A DNA stretch of 64,000 nt from Tolypothrix sp. NIES-4075 (lineage in GTDB: Bacteria; Cyanobacteriota; Cyanobacteriia; Cyanobacteriales; Nostocaceae). Location: contig NZ_BDUC01000003.1 of the NCBI RefSeq assembly GCF_002218085.1, positions 717,666 through 781,665 of the forward strand, in the 5' to 3' direction. Under the pieces are notes generated by a model. It saw nothing but the letters and a program-made list of their open reading frames with translations, did no database searches and was not told the origin of the DNA. Position numbers and translations under genes: made by a program. Below, piece by piece: positions 9,712 to 16,839 of the stretch (positions are counted from its first letter, which is position 1; every line of letters starts with the position of its first letter).

Positions 9712-9868
9712 ACCTAACCCCCCACCCCCTTCCCTACAAGGGAAGGGGGAGTACATTTCCTCTATAAGGGAGAGTACATTTCCCTCCCCTACAAGAAAAG
9801 GGAGAGTACATTTCCCTCCCCTTGTAGGGGAGGGACGACTTTGACTTTAGTCAAAGTCAGGGAGAGGT
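9712..9868. repeat. Palindromic intergenic repeat, CCCTCCCC/GGGGAGGG type
   Basis: This spacer holds a CCTAACCCCC start and repeated GGGAGAGTACATTTCC units (three copies). It also has an inverted CCCTCCCCTTGTAGGGGAGGG element and a second hairpin, GACTTTGACT-TT-AGTCAAAGTC. Such elements are common between cyanobacterial genes. Here it separates the ATPase gene from the VirB5-like gene in the same orientation and could attenuate or process the transcript. Confidence 0.75.
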
Positions 9869-9945
9869 TTTGCCTTTAATATGGTTGAACTACTTAATAA
9901 AATAAAGTACTAAATTCCTATAGATGTTTTTCCCGATTCAAACCT

Positions 9946-10731
9946 ATGAAAAAAATCGCCCTTTTAACACTTTCTCTATCATTCCTCATCATCCTACCAG
10001 CAACAGCGCAACTAGGCAAAGTTTGGACTGATTTTCAATCATATTCTACAGATTTACAAAATTATTTAACAAATAACGTCAACGACAGTTTAAAACCTGT
10101 AGAATTTCAATCTCAAAATGCCATTTATAACGCAACCGGAGAATTGAGAATACCTAATCCTATTGACGCAGGAGATAGAGTTAGTATTGATATATTTCTC
10201 AACTCCATATCCGATAAATTTGAAAATAATCCTGTAGTACGTTCAAGTTTAGTTAATAATGAAATAAATCGTTTAATTACTCGTAGTTCAGCCGCAGGTG
10301 TCTTGGGTGTAAATGGTCAAATTCGGTCAAAAACAAAGTTAGAAGATACTGAAAATAGACTGGAAAATCTTGGCGTGTTTGCCGATGATCCAGACGAAGA
10401 AAGTAATAGGTTGCTCAAGCAATTTAGCGACTTAGCTAGTAGTTTTACTGGTATGCAAGCAACTACTGCTTTATCACAATTAATAGGTCTTACTCAATCG
10501 CAAAACACCGTTAAAATACAACGCGAACAAGTAAAAATTGTAGCCGAAACACTTGGTCAAACAATACAGACGAATCAATCTTTACAATACACTAACTTAA
10601 ATCTCGCAAGTCTTTCTCAGCAAATGGAAGATACAAATCGTGCTAGAAGAGTAGATGCATCCGCAGAAGCAGCGCGACTTTTGCGAACCACTTCTCAAGC
10701 AGATTTGTTTGGCAGAAAACTTAACAACTAA
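9946..10731 (+). CDS. VirB5/TrbJ-like exported protein
   Basis: A 261-residue protein with a clear signal peptide (KKIALLTLSLSFLIILPATAQ, cleavage after TAQ near residue 21). The mature part is helical, rich in Gln/Asn/Ser and probably coiled (residues 170-245: QNTVKIQREQVKIVAETLGQ, LSQQMEDTNRARRVDASAEA). A helical periplasmic protein between the ATPase and a polytopic VirB6-like protein fits VirB5/TrbJ, a minor pilus-tip subunit. It has no enzymatic motif. The function is inferred from position and architecture. Confidence 0.5.
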   Translation: MKKIALLTLSLSFLIILPATAQLGKVWTDFQSYSTDLQNYLTNNVNDSLKPVEFQSQNAIYNATGELRIPNPIDAGDRVSIDIFLNSISDKFENNPVVRSSLVNNEINRLITRSSAAGVLGVNGQIRSKTKLEDTENRLENLGVFADDPDEESNRLLKQFSDLASSFTGMQATTALSQLIGLTQSQNTVKIQREQVKIVAETLGQTIQTNQSLQYTNLNLASLSQQMEDTNRARRVDASAEAARLLRTTSQADLFGRKLNN

Positions 10732-10758
10732 AATTCATGATTAAGAACGTATTCTTAC

Positions 10759-10836
10759 GTAGTGAGCGGTTTACCGCTCAGTTCAAGGCTTTTAACGGCT
10801 GTTAGCGGAGCTTTCCCGTAGGGTAGCCGTTACTAC
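10759..10836. repeat. GTAGT...ACTAC palindromic element, copy 1
   Basis: A 78-bp element with GTAGT and ACTAC ends. It has an inner hairpin AGCGGTTTACCGCT and a nested block GCTTTCCCGTAGGGTAGC that recurs, inverted, in the copy at 54984-55095. It lies between the VirB5-like and VirB6-like genes. It has no coding capacity, so it is probably a non-autonomous MITE-like repeat. Confidence 0.8.
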
Positions 10837-10910
10837 GAAGAACCTTTATTTACACTTCTCATAAATAATTTAATTGAGCCTTAACTTCCTTTTAAAGGAA
10901 ATCTATAAAA

Positions 10911-11960
10911 ATGAAAGATATTTTCCCAACTTTTTTACTTCAAATCGGTATAAATGATGTTCTCAGTAATGGAGCCACAACCGCTACAAGTATTGCCGAA
11001 GGTTGGGATAAGCAATGGGTAGATTTATTACAAAATGATACTATTAACAATTTATATGGAGCGCTGACGAATCTGGGTGTCTTTTTTGCCGTCGGAACCC
11101 TACTGTTTTTTATGTTACAGTGGCTAAGAGATGTTATCAACAGCGATTATTCCCGTCCAATATCGGCTTTAATTTGGCCTTTTGTAGTAGTGATACTATT
11201 AACTAATTCCGGAAATGGCACTGTATTATCGAATTTAACACTAGGGGTAAGGAATTTTCTCAATACGGTAAATCAGCAAGTAGTGACAACAGCAGACGCA
11301 AATCAAACTTATCAGCAAGCATTAAATATGACTGTTGGTGAAGATATAGCCGGTTCTTTATTGCGTCCTTGTCAGTCACTAACTGGTGAACAACAAAATC
11401 AATGCTTTGTCAAAGCTAAGGAAAAAGCTGACACCCTCTGGCAGGAATATAGAAATTTATACGGAGATAAACCTTGGATAGATAGACTAGAAAATAAAGT
11501 AAATAATATTACATATAATACAGCTAGCATCTCGGAAAATTCATTTGATTCTTTCTTAGGTTCTACAGTCCAAGTTAGTATCAAAAACTTTTTAGTTTCA
11601 TTGCAATATGCTTTCCAAAATTTGATAGAAGCGACAATGTTGCTGATAGCAGCTTTGGGACCGTTAGCTGTGGGTGGTTCTTTACTACCTGTAGCTGGTA
11701 AACCAATTTTTGCCTGGTTGACTGGGTTTTTATCTGTAGGGATTTCTAAGATTTCATTTAATATTATTGCCGTATTAACTGCCGCAGTTATTGTTAATGG
11801 ACCGGGACAAGACATTAATGCCGATCCAGACTTAATGTGGTTTATAATTTTTCTGGGAATTTTAGCCCCGATTGTATCTTTATTTGTGGCTGCTGCTGGA
11901 GGATTTGCAGTCTTTAGTGCTATCAGCAATACGGCTTCGTGGGTGAGGGAGAGGGTATAA
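10911..11960 (+). CDS. VirB6/TrbL-like polytopic membrane protein
   Basis: A 349-residue inner-membrane protein preceded by a good ribosome site (AAAGGA, 11 bases before ATG). Hydrophobic segments lie near residues 50-68, 82-98, 238-262, 270-295 and 310-335, with a long central soluble loop (about 110-225). The C-terminal helices (LLIAALGPLAVGGSLLPV; IIFLGILAPIVSLFVAAAGGF) resemble the VirB6/TrbL pore region. In type IV systems VirB6 forms the inner-membrane channel. Two Cys residues in the loop (CQSLTGEQQNQC) could form a disulfide if the loop is periplasmic. Confidence 0.65.
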   Translation: MKDIFPTFLLQIGINDVLSNGATTATSIAEGWDKQWVDLLQNDTINNLYGALTNLGVFFAVGTLLFFMLQWLRDVINSDYSRPISALIWPFVVVILLTNSGNGTVLSNLTLGVRNFLNTVNQQVVTTADANQTYQQALNMTVGEDIAGSLLRPCQSLTGEQQNQCFVKAKEKADTLWQEYRNLYGDKPWIDRLENKVNNITYNTASISENSFDSFLGSTVQVSIKNFLVSLQYAFQNLIEATMLLIAALGPLAVGGSLLPVAGKPIFAWLTGFLSVGISKISFNIIAVLTAAVIVNGPGQDINADPDLMWFIIFLGILAPIVSLFVAAAGGFAVFSAISNTASWVRERV

Positions 11961-11984
11961 ATCTCAAGTAAGGGGAATGACTAA

Positions 11985-12803
11985 ATGGTACGTTTGCTGG
12001 AGAAAAGACAACGAACAGGAAGTATTTTAACAATTTTTGCGATCGCTACCTTCAGTTTGCATCTATCGGCTATATTTTTATTAATATTTCAAGGCATAAA
12101 TATTCGCCAACTCAGCTTGAGAAAACCTCCTAACTTTGTTCAACTGATAGATGGCAAACCAGCAAATCTTCCTGATGTGGAAAGAGAACCAGAAGCAATT
12201 CGGCAATTCGTCAGTAAAACGATGACATCAATGTTTAACTGGTCAGGAAAACTTCCACCACAATCTATCGAAGAAGTCACACAACCTCAAGCAGATGCAG
12301 GAATATCAATTCAAACTTTACGAGGGGGTAGCCAAAAAGTTAGTACTACAAGTTGGATAGCCAGTTTTGCTTTATCTGAAGATTTTCGCAAAGGTTTCTT
12401 AAGCCAAATTGCGGAAATGACACCCCCAGAAGTTTTTTCTAATAACCCCCGTCAAGCTATTTCCGGACAGTTAGCTATTAAGCGAGTTTATCCACCGGAA
12501 AAAATTGGTTTGGGTAAATGGCGAGTTGGGATGGTAGCTGACCTGATTCAAAAAAGACAAGCTGACAATAGAACAATAGTAACTCGTTTTAATAAAGATT
12601 TACTTGTTCGAGCGGTAGATTCTTTTGCGGCTCCACAATTTGATAATACCACTGTTCTGCAAAAAGCAATTTATAGCGTCCGCGCCGATCAACTAGAAAT
12701 TTACGAAATTCGGAATTTATGTTTAATCGATGAATACAATAATCAGAATCAAGATATAAATGTATGCGGTAATAGACAAAGAACTGATAGTTTTATCAAG
12801 TAA
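11985..12803 (+). CDS. VirB8-like protein A (tandem paralogue)
   Basis: 272 residues: a short cytoplasmic N-terminus, one membrane helix (about 15-36, TIFAIATFSLHLSAIFLLIF) and a periplasmic domain. That topology and size match VirB8/TrbF scaffold proteins. It is clearly homologous to the next gene: both share SIL-x2-FA-x-ATF-x-LHL, VQL-x-DG, an IR-x-FV-x2-TMT-x-M-x2-WS block and a PPEKI-x2-GKW-x-V-x-M block. Protein A has about 50 extra residues in the middle. Without a structural search, the VirB8 label is an inference. Confidence 0.6.
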   Translation: MVRLLEKRQRTGSILTIFAIATFSLHLSAIFLLIFQGINIRQLSLRKPPNFVQLIDGKPANLPDVEREPEAIRQFVSKTMTSMFNWSGKLPPQSIEEVTQPQADAGISIQTLRGGSQKVSTTSWIASFALSEDFRKGFLSQIAEMTPPEVFSNNPRQAISGQLAIKRVYPPEKIGLGKWRVGMVADLIQKRQADNRTIVTRFNKDLLVRAVDSFAAPQFDNTTVLQKAIYSVRADQLEIYEIRNLCLIDEYNNQNQDINVCGNRQRTDSFIK

Positions 12804-12817
12804 AAAAATTACTCAGG

Positions 12818-12901
12818 ACTTACGCAGAATAATGAAAAACGAACCGCCAAGTACGCCAAGTACGCCAAGGAATAAGAGTTTGAGAGAGTTTTGGCGTAAG
12901 T
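12818..12901. repeat. ACTTACGCA...TGGCGTAAGT palindromic element
   Basis: An 84-bp element whose ends are inverted repeats (ACTTACGCA and its near complement GGCGTAAGT). The interior carries CGCCAAGTACGCCAAG. Related elements lie at 59637-59721 and, with a decayed right end, at 23507-23612. It fills the gap between the two VirB8-like genes. Confidence 0.75.
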
Positions 12902-12923
12902 TGTATTATTTGGGAGAATATTA

Positions 12924-13586
12924 ATGCAGATACTTAAGTCGGAAAATAAGAAAAGCAGTATTCTACCATTATTTGCTGTCGCAACATTTGGCTTGCATTT
13001 GCTCACTTTATTAGTACTGTTCTTCCACTGGTCTATGTTGCAGCAGTTACAGCGACGATTAACACCTCAAAGCTTAGTGCAACTTGCTGATGGACATGCC
13101 ATAACAGTAGACCCCAAACTAAATTTAGAGCGAGATCCTCAGACAATTCGGCGCTTTGTCGGTGAAACTATGACCTTAATGCTTACTTGGTCGCAGCAAC
13201 AGCAACCAAAAACTGTCTGGGAAGTTAGTTCTGAACTAATAGCGAATGAATTGCAGCCAAAATTAGAGTCAGAAATTAGTCCCACTGAAAACTTAAGTAA
13301 AGGAACTGAAAATGTATTGGTTATACAAAGCATTTCTCCACCCGAAAAAATAGAAGATGGTAAGTGGAAGGTGCAAATGTTTGCTAATCAAATAATTTTT
13401 ACCAATTCTGATAGGTTAGGAAAATCAGTTTCTTTTAATAAACAAATTTTAGTTAAAGCAATTGATGAACAAGCTGCTTCACTACCAAACTCACCCTTAC
13501 CTTTGAACTTGGCAGCTTATCGGCTTGGCGAAGCTAGATTAAAAATTTATAATATCTGTGAAATACAAGATAAAAAATGTTCGTGA
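12924..13586 (+). CDS. VirB8-like protein B (tandem paralogue)
   Basis: A 220-residue paralogue of the preceding protein: N-terminal helix (LFAVATFGLHLLTLLVLFF, about 16-34), then a periplasmic domain with VQLADGHA, DPQTIRRFVGETMTLMLTW and ISPPEKIEDGKWKVQMFA. It lacks the central segment of paralogue A and ends in a Cys-containing tail (ICEIQDKKC). The two could form a hetero-oligomeric scaffold, or one may have specialised. A palindromic repeat sits directly upstream, and its last bases are only 23 bases from the ATG. Confidence 0.6.
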   Translation: MQILKSENKKSSILPLFAVATFGLHLLTLLVLFFHWSMLQQLQRRLTPQSLVQLADGHAITVDPKLNLERDPQTIRRFVGETMTLMLTWSQQQQPKTVWEVSSELIANELQPKLESEISPTENLSKGTENVLVIQSISPPEKIEDGKWKVQMFANQIIFTNSDRLGKSVSFNKQILVKAIDEQAASLPNSPLPLNLAAYRLGEARLKIYNICEIQDKKCS

Positions 13587-13647
13587 AATTATAAGCTAAA
13601 CTATACTAAGTAATCGCACGTTCAATTTATAAGATTTTTGAAATACA

Positions 13648-13727
13648 CGTAGGGTGCGTTAGGCAAAGCCTAACGCACCAAGACATCAGGACGGTGCGTT
13701 AGGACATTCGTCTTAACACACCCTACG
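13648..13727. repeat. CGTAGGGTG...CACCCTACG palindromic repeat
   Basis: An 80-bp intergenic element with inverted ends CGTAGGGTG/CACCCTACG and internal GGTGCGTTAGG and CCTAACGCACC arms. A short relative is the perfect hairpin at 61833-61866. It lies between the second VirB8-like gene and the VirB10-like gene. Confidence 0.8.
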
Positions 13728-13791
13728 TATACCACGTATACTCCCCCCTCTCCCTCAATGGCTTTGTTGAATTCTCAATTTAAAATTACTT

Positions 13792-15546
13792 ATGACTCGA
13801 TATTCAATTCCTTCAGAAAATTTGCCACAAAATCTAGTTAGTCCACCCGAATTAGATTCTTTAGATTGGGAATCACGGATGGCAAGATTGGTTGGCTTGC
13901 AAGAAGAATCTTCCGAAGCTAATACCGACGAAGCACAAGAAGAATCAGCTTCAGGAGTACAACCTTCGTCTGAACCTCAAGAAGTTCGCACTCTTGAACC
14001 TCTTTCATCTAACCCGTTTGCTAAGTTAGGCTTGGTGGGTGCTGGTACTTTGGGTATAGTTTTGGTGGCTGGGGTGTTTTTGTCGCAGCTAATCAACCCT
14101 GTCAAGCAACAGCCAAAAAAGAATAATTCTGTTTCTACGCGATCGCAACCAATCACCGATTCCCGCCCTCAACAGCTACAATCAGAACTAGAGACTTTAA
14201 AAACTAAATTAGCCCTGACTGAACAAGCAGAAGCGGTGAAAGCAGCACAACAAAAGCTGAGACTTGAAAAACCAACGCTTTCTCCTCAGCTTGCATCTCG
14301 ACCGACTCCACAACCACAACGGTCAGCTTCTGTCAATACAGCGAGGATACCACTGCAAAGGACACCAACACCCGTGCGAACAGTTTATGTGCCTCGCACA
14401 GTCACTCTTGAGCGTATCGTTAAAGTACCCTCTGTTCCCCAAAAGCCTATTCTACAAAAGCCGATTCCCCAAAAGGCGATGTCTGGCGACAAGCCGCTCC
14501 GCGTCAACGCACTAAAGCCTGCTAATTCTCCAATTTTACCATCACGTTTGCCGATAGTTGCACCAAACACTCAGCCAATAGTTACAGCAACTCCCAAACC
14601 CACACCAGACCCGCTTCAGGAATGGGCAAAGTTAGCAAAATTAGGTAGCTACGGTATGGTTTCTATCACTGGAACAAGTGCTGTTCAAGCAACTACTCCT
14701 ACACCTCCTGCTCCACCTCCTGTAAATAATACTCGGTTACAGGCAAGAAATAACGACAACCCAGACGACGACGAACCAGAAGAAGAGTCAACCCCTCCTG
14801 CGGTCAGCCAAACAAAACAGCAGACCCCGAAATCCGTGGCAGTAGGAACTAAAGCGAAAGCAGTATTTGCGACCGCTGTATTCGGGGAAACTACCAGACA
14901 AACTACTAATAGTAATAGAAAAGACGAAAGCGGCAAAGACGTATTTGTAGCGTATTTGAAAGAGCCATTAAAATCGGTGGATGGTGCGATCGCTTTACCT
15001 GCAAAAACCCAGTTCTTAGCTCAAGTTCGTTCTATTTCCGAGCAAGGCTTCGTACAGTTGGATGTAGTCAAAGTTATTCTCCCAAATAATAACAGCTTCA
15101 TAGAAAAAAGCTTACCGCCAAATGCACTAACGATTCGCGCTCCTCAAGGCAAACCTCTCATCGCAAGCCAATATTCCAATCAAGGGGGGTCTGGGGTAGG
15201 GATAGCGGATGTAGGAGCATTCGCCTTGAATGGTATTGGTAAAGGAGCACAGATATATAATACTCCTGAGACCAGAATCCAGTGCGTTCCTAATAGTATT
15301 ACTAGTACTCCTAATGCTGATGGTAATACTACCAGTAATACTGTTACTAATTGTTTTAGCACCTCCGACTCCAGACGCAACATCTTAGCCGGCATTTTGG
15401 AAGGGGGTGCGACTACTCTAGGTAACCAAATTAACCAACGCAATCAACAAGCTATCTCTAGAAGACAGGCACAACGCACTAACGTTTGGGTTCTGCCGGC
15501 AGGCAAAGAAGTTGAAATATATGTAAATCAAACAACGCAGTTTTAA
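13792..15546 (+). CDS. virB10: VirB10/TrbI-like protein
   Basis: 584 residues in the VirB10 layout: an acidic cytoplasmic N-terminus (1-80), one membrane helix (about 84-105, LGLVGAGTLGIVLVAGVFL), then a Gln/Pro-rich extended region with a coiled stretch (QSELETLKTKLALTEQAEAV) and long Pro/Thr tracts. The C-terminal domain runs from about residue 350 (VAVGTKAKAVFATAVFGE, SVDGAIALPAKTQFLAQVRS). VirB10 spans the periplasm and links the ATPases to the outer-membrane pore. The C-terminus (VWVLPAGKEVEIYVNQ) matches the family ending. Confidence 0.75.
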   Translation: MTRYSIPSENLPQNLVSPPELDSLDWESRMARLVGLQEESSEANTDEAQEESASGVQPSSEPQEVRTLEPLSSNPFAKLGLVGAGTLGIVLVAGVFLSQLINPVKQQPKKNNSVSTRSQPITDSRPQQLQSELETLKTKLALTEQAEAVKAAQQKLRLEKPTLSPQLASRPTPQPQRSASVNTARIPLQRTPTPVRTVYVPRTVTLERIVKVPSVPQKPILQKPIPQKAMSGDKPLRVNALKPANSPILPSRLPIVAPNTQPIVTATPKPTPDPLQEWAKLAKLGSYGMVSITGTSAVQATTPTPPAPPPVNNTRLQARNNDNPDDDEPEEESTPPAVSQTKQQTPKSVAVGTKAKAVFATAVFGETTRQTTNSNRKDESGKDVFVAYLKEPLKSVDGAIALPAKTQFLAQVRSISEQGFVQLDVVKVILPNNNSFIEKSLPPNALTIRAPQGKPLIASQYSNQGGSGVGIADVGAFALNGIGKGAQIYNTPETRIQCVPNSITSTPNADGNTTSNTVTNCFSTSDSRRNILAGILEGGATTLGNQINQRNQQAISRRQAQRTNVWVLPAGKEVEIYVNQTTQF

Positions 15547-15621
15547 TAGTTATAATTTTTAGAATGAAGCATTAAAAATTTCGGCGTTGCTGAATTAAGA
15601 CATGAAATACCTAATCTCTCG

Positions 15622-15648
15622 TAAAGACGTTCCACCGGAACGTCTTTA
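15622..15648. repeat. AAAGACGTTCC hairpin
   Basis: A perfect 12-bp inverted repeat (TAAAGACGTTCC, loop ACC, GGAACGTCTTTA) between the VirB10- and VirB9-like genes. The same hairpin type recurs at about 33118-33144. It may be a dispersed repeat that also attenuates transcription. Confidence 0.75.
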
Positions 15649-15693
15649 ATAACCAGGTTTTTACAATATCATCTTATCTCAAGATTTGCAGCC

Positions 15694-16266
15694 ATGAAAA
15701 ACGAGACATCACAAGGAAATACTCCAGATAAATATTATTTATTACATCTGGCTACCTTGATTTTTTCAACTGCAATTTTATTAGTTGCAGGTCGTGTTTT
15801 AGCTAATAATGCCGTTCTTCGTTCGATGTTTTCCTGCCAAGCACAGGGTTTGGGGGGAGCAACACCTCAGATCGATATTTGGTATCAACAAGGAACAAAC
15901 TTAAGTTTTATTCAAGCCGGAGAAACAATTAAGAAAGTTTGGTTAAACGACCCTTCACAGGTAACTATAGATTTTGATGGTCCGGTGTGTATGCAGTTTG
16001 GTCAAGATCGTAATGTTAGTCAAGGAGATTGTAAAAACTCAGCCGCGAATGTAATTCAACTCAGACGAATTCCCAAACTAAAAATTGCCGGATTGCCTAA
16101 TACTAGTAATACGCTTTTAACAGTAGTTACTGAAAAACAAGGCAAAATAAAGTTGTATGCTTTTCGAGTACTATATGGCGAAGGGAACCCTGAATATAGC
16201 ACTTTAGCAATTTTCGCTGACCCCCCTTCCACTAATGAAGCGCCTTGTGTCAGAACTGCAAAATAA
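15694..16266 (+). CDS. VirB9/TrbG-like protein, short
   Basis: 190 residues with an N-terminal hydrophobic segment (about 15-35, LATLIFSTAILLVAGRVLA), then a beta-rich region. YQQGTNLSFIQAGETIKKVW, LNDPSQVTIDFDG and NTLLTVVTEKQGKIKLYAF resemble the VirB9/TrbG N-terminal domain, which has an F-x2-GE-x-I pattern and a TNL-V-T-rr-Y-F-like strand. VirB9 is normally about 270-300 residues, with a C-terminal domain that enters the outer-membrane pore; that domain is absent. It is the last gene of the cluster. The assignment is inferred. Confidence 0.55.
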   Translation: MKNETSQGNTPDKYYLLHLATLIFSTAILLVAGRVLANNAVLRSMFSCQAQGLGGATPQIDIWYQQGTNLSFIQAGETIKKVWLNDPSQVTIDFDGPVCMQFGQDRNVSQGDCKNSAANVIQLRRIPKLKIAGLPNTSNTLLTVVTEKQGKIKLYAFRVLYGEGNPEYSTLAIFADPPSTNEAPCVRTAK

Positions 16267-16513
16267 TTTTAAAATAATCACCGCAGGCTTATTTCATCAA
16301 CATTAATTATTCGTTAAATTTACCGTTTAAACGTTTCTATATTGCCAAATATTAATTTTTATAACTTATATCAAATCCACTTGATTGGAGTGATTCAATA
16401 TTTTATCTTTAAAAACTCTGCGGCCCTTTGCGTAAGCCTTTGCGCTTCTTTGCGTTTCAAAAATATATAATTACGATGAAGATCGGATTTGATATCATTT
16501 AGGAAAACTATAT

Positions 16514-16606
16514 TAGACATCTCCGGAAATGAGCCGAAGACGCGATTTATCGCGTCTCTACAAAGGGTTTTGGGTAACGCATAATTAATTTTCAACATAT
16601 GTCTAT
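16514..16606. repeat. TTAGACATCTCC element, copy 1
   Basis: The left end is TTAGACATCTCCGG, the right end a decayed ATATGTCTAT, and the inner hairpin GACGCGATTTATCGCGTC. It is related to 52338-52430 and 56673-56763, but its internal parts are in the opposite order, as if inverted. Confidence 0.7.
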
Positions 16607-16613
16607 TATAATG

Positions 16614-16691
16614 GACCTCTTGCAAAAATGAGATTTTACGACGTTCTGTTCCCTGTTCCCTGTTCCCTGTTCCCTACTTCTGCAAGAAGTC
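16614..16691. repeat. 78-bp GACCTCTTGCA element with heptamer core, copy 1
   Basis: Terminal inverted repeats are GACCTCTTGCA and TGCAAGAAGTC. The core consists of four 7-bp units (TTCCCTG three times, then TTCCCTA). A second copy of identical length lies inverted at 60182-60259, with the same flanks but two of the four units replaced by TTAAGAG. Confidence 0.85.
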
Positions 16692-16693
16692 TA

Positions 16694-16801
16694 ATGAATA
16701 ACGATTTAGTGATTTTTCTTATTAGTATTAGTGTACTTGTTTTGTATCTCGTCTTTTCGGCGCTGACTGAGATGGGTACTAAGCTACCTTGGAAAAAATA
16801 G
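16694..16801 (+). CDS. Possible 35-residue single-helix membrane peptide
   Basis: A short frame, ATG to TAG, encodes an acidic N-terminus (MNND), one hydrophobic helix (LVIFLISISVLVLYLVFSAL) and a basic end (GTKLPWKK). The composition is that of small cyanobacterial membrane subunits, but I do not recognise the family. The ATG lies just 3 bases after the 78-bp repeat, so the repeat may supply or disrupt its leader. No strong ribosome site is visible, so it is only a candidate. Confidence 0.4.
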   Translation: MNNDLVIFLISISVLVLYLVFSALTEMGTKLPWKK

Positions 16802-16839
16802 CGCCCAAAAGTTTCAAGAATTACCCTATCAAAAAACTC

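Larger units (their letters stand above)
16267..16693. other. Spacer after the secretion cluster with two repeat elements
   Basis: The first 240 bases are AT-rich and show no convincing gene. At 16514-16606 lies a TTAGACATCTCC-type element with an inner GACGCGATTTATCGCGTC hairpin. At 16614-16691 lies a 78-bp element with heptamers in its core. A minus-strand open frame at about 16395-16625 runs through these repeats and is not accepted as a gene. Confidence 0.6.

Noticed and set aside
5931..16266. Integrative conjugative element
   Set aside because: No integrase, relaxase, coupling protein or attachment-site repeats were seen in the window, so only the transfer apparatus can be claimed.
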